64,000 bases of DNA from QALR01 sp045646925 (lineage in GTDB: Bacteria; Bacillota; Clostridia; Oscillospirales; CAG-272), in contig JAZRLQ010000012.1 in assembly GCA_045646925.1 (NCBI GenBank), forward strand, positions 1-64,000. The letters run 5' to 3'. Shown one piece after another: positions 9,335 to 16,398 of this stretch. Every line of letters begins with the position of its first letter. The stretch's first letter is position 1. The position numbers were made by a program, and so were the translations under genes. Under the pieces are notes generated by a model. The model was not told the DNA's origin. It saw nothing but the letters and a program-made list of their open reading frames with translations, and did no database searches.

Positions 9335-9352
9335 TGCCGCGCACTCGCGGCA
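9335..9352 (-). promoter_or_regulatory. GC-rich hairpin abutting the YitT Shine-Dalgarno
   Basis: On the minus strand TGCCGCG-AGTG-CGCGGCA is a perfect 7-bp stem. Its 3' arm abuts the AGGAGG ribosome site. Possible translational control or mRNA protection; function not shown. Confidence 0.4.
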
Positions 9353-9447
9353 AATCATTTTGAGTTTTCGGATAAAACTTACGAATAGCAAGCAAAACAC
9401 GGGAATATACATGAAAAAAATGAAAAACGAAAGGATTGACAAGAAAC

Positions 9448-10998
9448 TTGAAAAGAGTCAGACGTTTTTTTCTGAATGCCGCGCTTCTCGGCGCAACCAC
9501 GATCTTCATGAGAAGCATTGCCGTTATATTCAACGCCTATATTTCCGGAAAGATCGGCGCGGAGGGCATGGGCTTATATTCACTGATCACGAGCGTTTAC
9601 GGCTTTGCCGTCACGCTTGCCACGTCGGGAATCAGTCTCGCCGTCGTGCGTCTGGTTTCGGAGGAGCTCAGTAGATCCGAAGGCAAAGGAGTGATCACCG
9701 CCATGCGAAAATGCGTGGGGTACGCCTTGGCTTTCGGCCTTTCCGCTTTCTCCATTCTTTTTTTCGGCGCTGAATTTATCTCCGAGCATATTCTGCAGGA
9801 TTCCAGAACCTATCTGTCACTGCGCGTATTTTCGATCGCACTTCCCTTCATTGCTCTGTCCAACGTATTTTCCGGCTATTTCAACGCCGTTCGCCGCGTC
9901 TACAAAAGCGCATCGGCAAGCATCGCGGAGCAATTCGTCAAGATCGCGCTGACCGTTGCGCTGCTGCGCTCACTTCTCCCGAAAGGGATCGAATACGGCG
10001 CGTTGGCATTGGTTCTCGGCACGGCGATCGCAGAAGCGCTCTCCTTCTTCTACCTGCTGATCTTCTATATCCTCGACAAGAAAAAATACATACGGGCGAA
10101 AAAAGCCCTTATCGACCCGACGATGAAGGAAAGAATGCTTCGCATTTCCCTGCCGATCGCGTTTTCCTCGTATCTGCGTTCCGGTCTTGTCACCATTCAG
10201 CATATACTGATCCCGATCGGACTTCGAAAGCACGGCGCAGATTACGGCACGGCGCTCGCCTCATACGGAACGATTCACGGAATGGTCTTTCCGCTGATCC
10301 TCTTCCCCTCCGCCGTCTGCTCCACGTTCTCGGGATTGATCGTCCCCGAGCTTTCGGAGCTTGCGGCAAAATACGGAAGCGTTCGCCGTAATCGGCACAT
10401 CTGCTATATCGTACGTCGGGCGCTTTCTCTTGCCACGATTTTCGGCATAGGATGCGCGGGAATTCTCATATGCTTTGCGGAACCCCTCGGCATTCTCGTA
10501 TACAAAAGCGCGGAAGCCGCGAAATACATCCGTATTTTCGCGCCCCTCGTCCCCGTTATGTATCTCGACACCACCGTGGACGGAATGCTCAAGGGTCTGG
10601 GCCAACAATTGCATTCCATGTTCTACAACATCATCGACGCTTCCCTCAGCGTGCTTCTCGTTTGGTCGCTCATGCCTGAGATCGGACTTTACGGCTACGT
10701 CATCTGCGTTTTCGTCACAGAGCTGATCAATCTCGCGTTCAGTCTGACGAGGCTGCTTACCATAACGGAAGCAAAGCTTCCTGTTCCGAAAGCCGTTCTT
10801 TGTCCTCTCGTCTGCATAGCGGGCGCGACTGCGCTTTCCATGATCGTCACGCATTGGTTTCCGACAAGCTACAGCAACGCCGTTTTCACCGTTGCGGGCA
10901 TTCTTCTCTCAGTTATTTTTTATATCACGCTGCTTCGCGCAACGGGCGGTCTGTCAAAGGAAGACAGTCTTTGGTTCCGCAGCATCTTCAAAAAATAA
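9448..10998 (+). CDS. spoVB: SpoVB-like polysaccharide (MOP/MVF) flippase
   Basis: 516 aa from the TTG at 9448, with about 14 membrane segments. The N-terminus (RRFFLNAALLGATTIFMRSIAVIFNAYISGKIGAEGMGLYSLI) is the pattern of stage V sporulation protein B and related MurJ-like lipid flippases. In Bacillus SpoVB is needed for spore cortex synthesis. TTG 9448 lies 12 nt after AAAGGA, while the in-frame TTG at 9436 directly abuts that SD and is unlikely. Other MOP-family exporters are possible, but the sporulation gene content of the window supports this call. No clear terminator follows. Confidence 0.82.
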   Translation: MKRVRRFFLNAALLGATTIFMRSIAVIFNAYISGKIGAEGMGLYSLITSVYGFAVTLATSGISLAVVRLVSEELSRSEGKGVITAMRKCVGYALAFGLSAFSILFFGAEFISEHILQDSRTYLSLRVFSIALPFIALSNVFSGYFNAVRRVYKSASASIAEQFVKIALTVALLRSLLPKGIEYGALALVLGTAIAEALSFFYLLIFYILDKKKYIRAKKALIDPTMKERMLRISLPIAFSSYLRSGLVTIQHILIPIGLRKHGADYGTALASYGTIHGMVFPLILFPSAVCSTFSGLIVPELSELAAKYGSVRRNRHICYIVRRALSLATIFGIGCAGILICFAEPLGILVYKSAEAAKYIRIFAPLVPVMYLDTTVDGMLKGLGQQLHSMFYNIIDASLSVLLVWSLMPEIGLYGYVICVFVTELINLAFSLTRLLTITEAKLPVPKAVLCPLVCIAGATALSMIVTHWFPTSYSNAVFTVAGILLSVIFYITLLRATGGLSKEDSLWFRSIFKK

Positions 10999-11165
10999 TC
11001 GAAGCCGAATTTCTTGCTTCTATTATAGCACATACTAAAAATAAGGTCAAGTCCATCCTTCACAAAAAGAGAAAGAAGATTTTTGACGTTTTTCACAAGT
11101 TTCTATCGACAGAAAAATCGCAGTGTCAATTCCTCGAAGCTTCTCTCGGATAAATCAAAAAAGAC

Positions 11166-11194
11166 TTGAAAACGAATTCAGTTTATGATATAAT
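11166..11194 (+). promoter_or_regulatory. Sigma-A promoter of the DtxR-type regulator
   Basis: TTGAAA, 17-nt spacer, TATAAT, 35 nt before the start. A short palindrome-like AT-rich stretch overlaps the -10, but no metal-box consensus was recognised. The ~165 bases before it (11000-11165) hold nothing recognisable. Confidence 0.75.
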
Positions 11195-11229
11195 GATTCA
11201 ATAATAACACTCACAAAGGAATGTATGTC

Positions 11230-11622
11230 ATGAAAATCCTGGAATCCGCAGAAAACTATCTGGAAACTATTTTGGTCCTGCAAAAACGAAACGGTACGGT
11301 TCGCTCCATCGATATCGCCAGCGAGCTTGAATATACAAAACCCAGCGTCAGCATCGCCATGAAAAATCTCCGAGAAAACGGCTATATCGAAATGGATAAG
11401 CTCGGTCATATCACACTTCTCGACGCAGGTCTTGCGATCGCAGAATCCATGTACGAGCGCCACACGACGCTCTCCACGTTTCTCCACGCCATCGGCGTTC
11501 CCGAGCAGATCGCAAAAGAAGACGCTTGTCGCATGGAGCATATCATCAGCGAGAAAACGTTCGAAGCAATCAAAAAGTACACCGGTCTTCTGACCGACAA
11601 GTCCGCATCTGAAAACAACTGA
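11230..11622 (+). CDS. DtxR/MntR-type metal-dependent transcriptional regulator
   Basis: 130 aa. The N-terminal winged helix (residues ~1-65: VRSIDIASELEYTKPSVSIAMKNLRENGYIEMDKLGHITLL) is followed by the metal-binding dimerisation part (ERHTTLSTFLHAIGVP ... DACRMEHIISEKTF). The Cys-x-x-Glu-His group matches the DtxR metal site better than the Mn-specific MntR pattern, so iron or manganese is undecided. There is no SH3-like third domain. ATG 11230 is 9 nt from AAAGGA; the ATG at 11221 directly abuts the SD. The gene ends 3 bases before an inserted inverted-repeat element and looks intact. Confidence 0.88.
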   Translation: MKILESAENYLETILVLQKRNGTVRSIDIASELEYTKPSVSIAMKNLRENGYIEMDKLGHITLLDAGLAIAESMYERHTTLSTFLHAIGVPEQIAKEDACRMEHIISEKTFEAIKKYTGLLTDKSASENN

Positions 11623-11624
11623 AA

Positions 11625-11663
11625 AAAACGGCAGAGAATGGGTGGTTCTCATAAGGAAGTTTG
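11625..11663 (+). repeat. Left terminal and subterminal inverted repeat
   Basis: AAAACGGCAGAGAA (11625-11638), 7 nt, then TTCTCATAAGGAAGTTTG (11646-11663). Both parts recur inverted at the right end. The next ~40 bases hold a hairpin-forming GGGACAG...CTGTCC stretch of the REP type. Confidence 0.7.
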
Positions 11664-11734
11664 TACCTGTTTTGTAGGGACAGGCGTCCTCGACTGTCCA
11701 AAAAGGCATAATTGCTCCGCAGAAGACAAAGATT

Positions 11735-11775
11735 AACCCCGACAGATTTTTGAGGTCTGTCGGGGTTATTTTGTT
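11735..11775. terminator. Terminator shared in form with 62763-62794
   Basis: Perfect 12-bp stem AACCCCGACAGA/TCTGTCGGGGTT with a 9-nt loop. T-rich sequence follows on the plus strand, so it could end the regulator transcript; on the minus strand it lies just after the DUF3795 gene. The copy at 62.76 kb has AG...CT in place of AA...TT at the stem base, a pairing-preserving change. Confidence 0.75.
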
Positions 11776-11794
11776 CTGTTCGATAAATTAGAAT

Positions 11795-12037
11795 TTATAG
11801 TTTTCTCAAATTGTCTATTCTTTCAGGATTTTCAGACGATGCCCACTCTTTCAATGTGTTACAAGGAAATTGAGAGCATTTTCCGCAATGTTCTTGATTT
11901 TTTTGTGAATTACATTTATATAAATCACATTCGCCCCAAAACACATTGCCTTTAATCGTTTTACATCCCTTACAGTTTTGTTCCGCTTTGAATCTACATA
12001 CGTCACAATCAATTCCACAAATACTATAGTTTGCCAT
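11795..12037 (-). CDS. Small cysteine-rich DUF3795 protein
   Basis: 80 aa. Ten cysteines occur in paired motifs (CGIDCDVC, CKGCKTIKG, CDLYKC, CGKCSQFPC) as in DUF3795 proteins, which probably bind metal. Function unknown. Start ATG 12037 has SD AGGAGG 7 nt upstream. Codon use is strongly AT-biased compared with neighbours, and the gene is the only cargo of the inverted-repeat element at 11625-12378, so recent acquisition is likely. Confidence 0.8.
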   Translation of the reverse strand: MANYSICGIDCDVCRFKAEQNCKGCKTIKGNVFWGECDLYKCNSQKNQEHCGKCSQFPCNTLKEWASSENPERIDNLRKL

Positions 12038-12071
12038 ATTGCTACCTCCTGATTATCGTTTGATTTATCGC

Positions 12072-12091
12072 CAGTTTCGCCTTTGTATTAC
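12072..12091. repeat. Copy 1 of a 20-bp flank also found at 63981-64000
   Basis: Twenty bases identical to the last twenty of the window, located in both places upstream of the start of the AT-rich cargo gene. With the matching 3' flank (11719-11797 and 62748-62824) it brackets two unrelated cargos. Confidence 0.7.
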
Positions 12092-12153
12092 AAAGGCACA
12101 GGGCAAAGCCCTTACCCCTATTTGTTATAACACAAATCGGCTGAGAAAGCAAG

Positions 12154-12320
12154 AGTGATATTCCGACTTCGTCGGAGTGATATTATTGCTTAGCAATAGT
12201 GATATTGAAGCCTTATGGCTTCAGTGATATTTTATTCGCTTCCAAAACTTGCGAAGCAAATATCACTCGGCGTATACCGAATATCACTGCGAAGCAATAT
12301 CACTCGCCGCAGGCGAATAA
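12154..12320. repeat. Fan of AGTGATATT repeats alternating with small hairpins
   Basis: Four direct AGTGATATT units (12154, 12176, 12198, 12223) are followed by three inverted AATATCACT units (12259, 12280, 12296). Between units lie mini-palindromes: CCGAC-TTC-GTCGG, ATTGC-TTA-GCAAT, GAAGCC-TTAT-GGCTTC, TGC-GAA-GCA, CGCC-GCA-GGCG. The whole is closed by TTATTCGC/GCGAATAA (12232-12239 and 12313-12320). A single strand could fold into a branched cruciform. The role is unknown; recombination site or element end are possible. The stretch 12038-12153 holds the copied flank sequence at 12072-12091 and nothing else recognised. Confidence 0.7.
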
Positions 12321-12327
12321 AACTGCC

Positions 12328-12378
12328 CAACTTCCTTATGAGAAGTTGGGCAAACGCTTTCGTTTTCTCTGCCGTTTT
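12328..12378 (-). repeat. Right terminal and subterminal inverted repeat
   Basis: Read on the minus strand: AAAACGGCAGAGAA, 20 nt, then TTCTCATAAGGAAGTTG. It is the inverted partner of 11625-11663. The subterminal part lies in a longer stem TGCCCAACTT/AAGTTGGGCA at 12324-12352. Confidence 0.7.
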
Positions 12379-12397
12379 GTATTTATGTATTTTGATA

Positions 12398-13429
12398 TCA
12401 AAGCGCGCTAATCAGAAGATCGACCGCTTCCTCCGTCGTCGCCCAGCTCGTGGTAACGCGGATCAAATGCTTTTCTTCGGTCACAGGACCCCAATCATCA
12501 ACGATAACTTTACTATTGATCCTCTCCAATTCCTCCTTCGTAACGAGGAAGAACTGCTGATTGGAATAACAATCCTCGTAGAGCTCGTAGCCTTTTTCGA
12601 CAAACGCACGCTTGATCTTCAAAGCGAGCGCATTGGCGTGCTTGCCAAGTTCCAGATACAGATCGTTTTCAAAAAGCTCGTCAAATTGTATTCCGAGCAT
12701 TCTGCCCTTCGCAAGCAGTGCGCCGTGCTGCTTGATGAAAGTGGTAAAATGCTTCGCCTGCTTTTTGTTTGTAAAGACTGCCGCTTCACCGAACAAAGCG
12801 CCGATTTTCGTGCCGCCGATGCAAAAAGAATCACAGTATTTCGCGATCACAGGTAACGTCACGTCCGTTTCCTCGCAAGCAAGCGCGTAACCGAGTCTTG
12901 CGCCGTCCAGATAAAGCTGCATATCGTATTGATCGCAGATCTCGCGCAATTCCTTCAATTCCTGCTCTGTATACAGCGTTCCGTATTCGGAAGGATGGGA
13001 AATATAGATACCTCCGGGGCAGACCATGTGGAACCACGTCGCGTCCCCGTAGAAGTTTTCCATATATTCTCTGACCGCAGCAGGCGACAATTTTCCGTTT
13101 ACCGCAGGGATCGTAATGACCTTGCGTCCGCAATATTCGACAGCGCCCGCTTCGTGTACGCTGATATGGCCGGTATCCGCAGCAATGACACCCTCCGCTT
13201 TATCGAGGATAAAGTCCAGCATCGTCGCGTTGGTCTGCGTACCGCCGACGAGGAAATACACCTCTCCATTGGGGCATTCACAAGCATTCTTTATTTTTTC
13301 TTTTGCGCTGGCGGTAATTTCGTCAAAACCGTACGGAATCGTCTGATCGTAATTCGTATTGATCAAGCGATTCAGAATATTCGGATGCGCACCCTCCAAA
13401 TAATCGCAATTCATTCTAATCGTAGCCAT
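12398..13429 (-). CDS. Low-specificity threonine aldolase family enzyme
   Basis: 343 aa. PLP-dependent (fold type I) cleavage of L-threonine or allo-threonine to glycine and acetaldehyde. The PLP lysine lies in FCIGGTKIGALFGEA, and LYLDGARLGYAL carries the cofactor-binding Asp. The N-terminus (MNCDYLEGAHPNILNRL) is the form seen in Clostridia and related bacteria. SD AGGAG lies 7 nt before the ATG at 13429. Single-gene unit with a perfect promoter (13486-13514). Its 3' end abuts the inverted-repeat element, but the C-terminus (TEEAVDLLISAL) looks complete. Exact substrate preference is not readable. Confidence 0.9.
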   Translation of the reverse strand: MATIRMNCDYLEGAHPNILNRLINTNYDQTIPYGFDEITASAKEKIKNACECPNGEVYFLVGGTQTNATMLDFILDKAEGVIAADTGHISVHEAGAVEYCGRKVITIPAVNGKLSPAAVREYMENFYGDATWFHMVCPGGIYISHPSEYGTLYTEQELKELREICDQYDMQLYLDGARLGYALACEETDVTLPVIAKYCDSFCIGGTKIGALFGEAAVFTNKKQAKHFTTFIKQHGALLAKGRMLGIQFDELFENDLYLELGKHANALALKIKRAFVEKGYELYEDCYSNQQFFLVTKEELERINSKVIVDDWGPVTEEKHLIRVTTSWATTEEAVDLLISAL

Positions 13430-13485
13430 TTTTTACTCCTGCTAAATTCACATCTCTGAGTGAGCCGTCTTTTTTCACAAAAAAC

Positions 13486-13514
13486 ATTATACAACATATC
13501 CGTTGCATTGTCAA
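13486..13514 (-). promoter_or_regulatory. Sigma-A promoter of the threonine aldolase gene
   Basis: Minus strand TTGACA, 17-nt spacer, TATAAT, both perfect, 56 nt before the start codon. Confidence 0.85.
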
Positions 13515-13529
13515 TCATTATTATATATC

Positions 13530-13566
13530 TTCGAAAAAGAAAAAGACGGGATTTAAATCCCGTCTT
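13530..13566 (-). terminator. Terminator of tRNA-Lys
   Basis: Palindrome AAGACGGGATTTAAATCCCGTCTT directly at the tRNA 3' end, followed on the minus strand by TTTCTTTTTC. Confidence 0.85.
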
Positions 13567-13642
13567 GGTGATCCATCGGAGAGTCGAACTCCGGACACCA
13601 TGATTAAAAGTCATGTGCTCTACCTACTGAGCTAATGGATCA
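13566..13642 (-). tRNA. tRNA-Lys (anticodon UUU)
   Basis: 77 nt including the encoded CCA. The 7-bp acceptor stem TGATCCA/TGGATCA, D-arm AGCTCAGTAGGTAGAGC, anticodon stem-loop CATGA-CTTTTAA-TCATG (anticodon TTT) and T-arm CCGGAGTTCGACTCTCCGG-like pairing are all present. Promoter at 13680-13708 and terminator at 13530-13566 make it a stand-alone unit. The 5' leader contains a small hairpin CGCTCA-AGGG-TGAGCG. Confidence 0.95.
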
Positions 13643-13679
13643 TTTTATTTTTTTGCCGCTCACCCTTGAGCGCTTTTAT

Positions 13680-13708
13680 ATGATATCACATCTCTTTTAA
13701 AATGTCAA
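13680..13708 (-). promoter_or_regulatory. Sigma-A promoter of tRNA-Lys
   Basis: Minus strand TTGACA, 17-nt spacer, TATCAT, about 38 nt before the mature 5' end. Confidence 0.8.
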
Positions 13709-13763
13709 TACTTTTTTGAAAATTTTTTAAAATTTTTTTATTTTTCTTTTTATTATAGGATCA

Positions 13764-13793
13764 TTGACAAACTGCCGCTTTCTGCATTATACT
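13764..13793 (+). promoter_or_regulatory. Sigma-A promoter of the TraX-like gene
   Basis: TTGACA followed after 17-18 nt by TTATAC/TATACT. It lies inside the longest open frame of the next gene and so excludes the upstream start. Confidence 0.75.
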
Positions 13794-13832
13794 GAAAGAA
13801 AAGCATTTTCGACAGAAAAGAGATTTTTTCAT

Positions 13833-14531
13833 ATGAAAACAAAATCATTTCAATGCCTTACCGGCAATCAGTTAAAAATAATTGCTCTGATCGCTATGAC
13901 CTTCGATCACGCCGGTCTTCAACTTTTTTCGGGATACGATATCTTTCGTTATATAGGCAGACTTGCCTTCCCCATCTTCGCTTACATGATCGCCGAGGGC
14001 GCAAAATACACGAAAAACAGACTCCGCTATTTCGGTCAGATGTTCGGACTCGGACTGCTCTGCCAGCTCGTCTACTTCTTCGCTATGGGTTCGCTTTATC
14101 AGTGTATTCTGATCACGTTTTCCTTTTCCGTCATACTGATCTATACGCTCGATCACGCAATGAAAAAGAAAAACGTCGACGCGTGGATCCTTTTCGCGCT
14201 CGTTTTTCTCGCGACGTTCTTTTTGGTGGAATGTCTCCCCTACCTTCTGAAGGACACGGATTACAACGTCGATTACGGAATCTGGGGCGTACTCACTCCC
14301 GTCATCGTCTTCGCCGCGCCCGGAAAAGTAACGAAGCTCGCGGCAATGATCGTTCCTCTCGCCTTTCTCACCTTCGTTGGCGTCCACTATCAATGGATAG
14401 CGTTTTTCGCTCTGATCCCTCTCGCGCTTTATAACGGAAAGCGCGGAAAATGGAAGATGAAAAATCTTTTCTACGTCTATTACCCATTGCACCTCGTCGC
14501 GATCTACGGCATAGACCTGCTGATTTCATAA
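13833..14531 (+). CDS. TraX family membrane protein
   Basis: 232 aa with about seven to eight membrane segments. The TraX signature opens the protein: LTGNQLKIIALIAMTFDHAGLQLF, then RYIGRLAFPIFAYMIAEGAKYTKNRLRY. The end YVYYPLHLVAIYGIDLL is also typical. TraX of F plasmid acetylates pilin, but chromosomal homologues in Firmicutes are thought to be acyltransferase-like membrane proteins of unknown substrate. I chose ATG 13833 because the promoter lies between it and the earlier in-frame start. A terminator follows at 14577. Confidence 0.88.
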   Translation: MKTKSFQCLTGNQLKIIALIAMTFDHAGLQLFSGYDIFRYIGRLAFPIFAYMIAEGAKYTKNRLRYFGQMFGLGLLCQLVYFFAMGSLYQCILITFSFSVILIYTLDHAMKKKNVDAWILFALVFLATFFLVECLPYLLKDTDYNVDYGIWGVLTPVIVFAAPGKVTKLAAMIVPLAFLTFVGVHYQWIAFFALIPLALYNGKRGKWKMKNLFYVYYPLHLVAIYGIDLLIS

Positions 14532-14576
14532 AAGCGGTCTCCAACGAAAACCTCTCTCGTCATATTTAAAAGAAAT

Positions 14577-14606
14577 AACCGCAGAATTTTCTGCGGTTAT
14601 TTTTCA
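14577..14606. terminator. Terminator between convergent genes
   Basis: Perfect stem AACCGCAGAA/TTCTGCGGTT with a 2-nt centre, followed on the plus strand by ATTTTTC. It serves the TraX-like gene; the convergent membrane-protein gene ends just beyond it. Confidence 0.8.
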
Positions 14607-14608
14607 TA

Positions 14609-15046
14609 TCAGTCAAGATTTGTGGGCGTATAGAGATTTGCGTAGCTCTTCTGTTCATTTTCTTTCTTCGTTGTTGCAGAATGATAGACACAACGGATCA
14701 CAGCGAGAATAATATAAAGAACAGCGAACAACAGAACGCCGAACACTGCGGTCTTTCCTCTTTCGATCAAATCGGAAGCACCGACGAACGCGATCGCAAA
14801 GGAAGAAACACTCAAAATACCGTGAATAAATACGTTCGCCACGTACGAATGGATGAGCGGGAACATGAAAAGAAAATCACAAAGAGCAACGAGCGTACCG
14901 AACAAAAGCGCCGACCAGATCAAAGGAAGATTGACCGTGGAGCTTTTCACGGAATAAGAAATGAGTCCGAACACAAGCATGGTGAACATAAAGTACGCAC
15001 CTGCATGACCGAGAAAAGATTGTAAAATCGAAATTACTTTTTTCAT
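14609..15046 (-). CDS. Four-helix membrane protein of unknown function
   Basis: 145 aa from ATG 15046. Four hydrophobic segments (about residues 8-30, 40-62, 72-93, 102-124) and a polar C-terminal tail (TTKKENEQKSYANLYTPTNLD). The topology resembles DUF3021-type small membrane proteins, but I cannot confirm a family. ATG 15046 fits the TTGGA-containing upstream region better than the ATG at 15055. Convergent with the TraX-like gene. It lies after the L27 gene terminator on the same strand. Confidence 0.6.
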   Translation of the reverse strand: MKKVISILQSFLGHAGAYFMFTMLVFGLISYSVKSSTVNLPLIWSALLFGTLVALCDFLFMFPLIHSYVANVFIHGILSVSSFAIAFVGASDLIERGKTAVFGVLLFAVLYIILAVIRCVYHSATTKKENEQKSYANLYTPTNLD

Positions 15047-15082
15047 CGTATACATCCAATTTCTTTTATCAAAATGTTTTGT

Positions 15083-15121
15083 TATGAAAAAAACGGACTT
15101 CCGTTTTCAAAAGTCCGTTTC
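15083..15121 (-). terminator. Terminator of the rplU-prp-rpmA operon
   Basis: Stem ACGGACTT/AAGTCCGT with a 10-nt loop, followed on the minus strand by TTTTTTTC. Confidence 0.85.
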
Positions 15122-15135
15122 TGTCTTGTAGATCA

Positions 15136-15417
15136 TTATTCAGCAGCAATAACGCTAACACGTTTCTTGTTGTCGCCGTAACGTTCAAACTTTACAACGC
15201 CGTTTGCGAGCGCGAAAAGTGTATCGTCAGAACCAATGCCTACATTGGTACCGGGATGTACGTTAGTACCTCTCTGACGAACGATAATGTTACCTGCGAG
15301 TACGGTCTGACCGTCGATCTTCTTAACACCAAGTCTCTGCGCGCGGCTATCACGGCCGTTCTTAGTAGAACCTACACCTTTTTTATGTGCAAAAAATTGC
15401 AAGCCAAGTCTCAACAT
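15136..15417 (-). CDS. rpmA: 50S ribosomal protein L27 with cleavable N-terminal extension
   Basis: 93 aa. The start MLRLGLQFFAHKKGVGSTKNG shows the Firmicutes-type extension. Prp cuts between Phe9 and Ala10, exposing the AHKKG tail that reaches the peptidyl-transferase centre. The body (RDSRAQRLGVKK, GNIIVRQRGTNVHPG) is standard. I moved the start to ATG 15417; the frame is open further upstream but without a ribosome site. Third gene of rplU-prp-rpmA. Confidence 0.97.
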   Translation of the reverse strand: MLRLGLQFFAHKKGVGSTKNGRDSRAQRLGVKKIDGQTVLAGNIIVRQRGTNVHPGTNVGIGSDDTLFALANGVVKFERYGDNKKRVSVIAAE

Positions 15418-15454
15418 AACTGTAAAACCTCCATCTTCAGATTTTGTGTAACTG

Positions 15455-15811
15455 TTAAATCGGTTTTTCCTCTTCTTCGACGTCAATATAGTCGCCGTAA
15501 TCCTCGATCATATCCATGAGCTGATAGAAATAGCCCTGAATGAGACCGGATACTGCAAACTGCTTTTCGTCAGACGAAGCGTACTTAGGGAGTGCTTCCT
15601 TTACGGTTACGGTGATATCGGTCGTTTCCTCATCGATCTCAAAATTTACGTCGACGCCCCAAGAGACCTCGATGGTATTGATGATGAGCATGGTCATTGC
15701 GGAAAGAGCGGAGCAGATGATATCTGTGCCAAACTCGCCGTAGCCTGCGTGACCAACTTCATGAAAGCCGTAAAAGACGCCGTTTTGTTTGTAAAAAACA
15801 ACTTTCGTCAT
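15455..15811 (-). CDS. prp: Ribosomal-processing cysteine protease Prp
   Basis: 118 aa. Cleaves the L27 N-terminal extension before ribosome assembly. The catalytic pair is visible: His21 in EVGHAGYG and Cys33 in DIICSALSAMT. The acidic C-terminus (DVEEEEKPI) is typical. It lies between rplU (5 bp away) and rpmA (37 bp away), as in other Firmicutes, and its substrate L27 carries the matching LQFF-A site. Confidence 0.95.
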   Translation of the reverse strand: MTKVVFYKQNGVFYGFHEVGHAGYGEFGTDIICSALSAMTMLIINTIEVSWGVDVNFEIDEETTDITVTVKEALPKYASSDEKQFAVSGLIQGYFYQLMDMIEDYGDYIDVEEEEKPI

Positions 15812-15816
15812 GGAAA

Positions 15817-16125
15817 TTAACCGAAGATTTTTTCGATCTGTACCTTAGTGTAAGGCTGTCTGTGACCGATCTTCTTCTTTTCGTTCTTCTTGGATTTGTA
15901 CTTAAGAACGTGGATCTTCTTGCCCTTACCATTCTTAATTACGTTTGCAGTTACATAAGCACCTTCAACGGTAGGCTTGCCTGCTACGAAAGTTTCGCCG
16001 GAAACTGCGAGAACTTCTTCAAATTTTACGGATTCGCCTTCGTTAGCGTCGAGTTTTTCTACGAAAATTACGTCGCCTTCCTGAACTTTGTACTGCTTTC
16101 CGCCTGTTACGATGATTGCGAACAT
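15817..16125 (-). CDS. rplU: 50S ribosomal protein L21
   Basis: 102 aa, the usual length. MFAIIVTGGKQYKVQEGDVIFVEKL and the basic C-terminal loop (KKNEKKKIGHRQPYTKVQIEKI) are diagnostic. Start ATG 16125 is preceded by GAGAGGTG. The frame extends upstream to 16179 without support. First gene of rplU-prp-rpmA. Confidence 0.97.
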   Translation of the reverse strand: MFAIIVTGGKQYKVQEGDVIFVEKLDANEGESVKFEEVLAVSGETFVAGKPTVEGAYVTANVIKNGKGKKIHVLKYKSKKNEKKKIGHRQPYTKVQIEKIFG

Positions 16126-16215
16126 GGAAAAGCACCTCTCTTTCATATATGACTCGCTAAGCAAGGCAACAATTTTCATTGTTTTTTATGGAGCCTTTGC
16201 ATTACGCGGCGATTT
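16126..16215 (-). promoter_or_regulatory. Leader of rplU, possible L21 leader element
   Basis: About 80 nt of transcribed leader separates promoter and start, containing CTTGCT-T-AGCGAG and TTGTTGCC. Firmicutes rplU leaders often bind L21 (Rfam L21 leader). I cannot verify the fold by eye. Confidence 0.35.
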
Positions 16216-16245
16216 ATTATATCACATTTCACCCCCTTCTGTCAA
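16216..16245 (-). promoter_or_regulatory. Sigma-A promoter of rplU-prp-rpmA
   Basis: Minus strand TTGACA, 18-nt spacer, TATAAT. Confidence 0.8.
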
Positions 16246-16326
16246 GACCTTTTCCGTTTTTATTTCAAAATTCCCTGCGTTTTTTTGGCACTTTTTACTT
16301 TTTTGCTCAAAATGCATAAAAAACTC

Positions 16327-16355
16327 TTGACGGATAGCCTCTATTTTGTTATACT
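16327..16355 (+). promoter_or_regulatory. Sigma-A promoter of gdhA
   Basis: TTGACG, 17-nt spacer, TATACT, 43 nt before the start codon. It lies inside the upstream open frame and supports the start at 16399. Confidence 0.8.
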
Positions 16356-16398
16356 TATTCCGTTATTTATTTCATATGGAAAGGAGCTTATATCATCT

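Larger units (their letters stand above)
11625..12378. mobile_element. 754-bp element with terminal inverted repeats carrying a DUF3795 gene
   Basis: Bounded by perfect 14-bp inverted repeats AAAACGGCAGAGAA (11625-11638 and inverted at 12365-12378). Inside these is a second inverted pair TTCTCATAAGGAAGTT (from 11646; inverted ending at 12344). The interior is AT-rich. It contains a transcription terminator, one small minus-strand gene (11795-12037), a fan of AGTGATATT repeats (12154-12320) and a stem TGCCCAACTT/AAGTTGGGCA at 12324-12352. No transposase and no target-site duplication were seen. It fills the gap between two ordinary genes exactly. A non-autonomous transposon or cassette-like element is the best reading. 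Confidence 0.6.

Noticed and set aside
11664..11734. Short hairpin GGGACAG...CTGTCC as a separate RNA gene
   Set aside because: Looks like a REP-type palindrome within the mobile element; no promoter and no coding potential.
12154..12320. CRISPR array
   Set aside because: Units are 9 bp, occur in both orientations, and spacers are short palindromes; no cas genes nearby.
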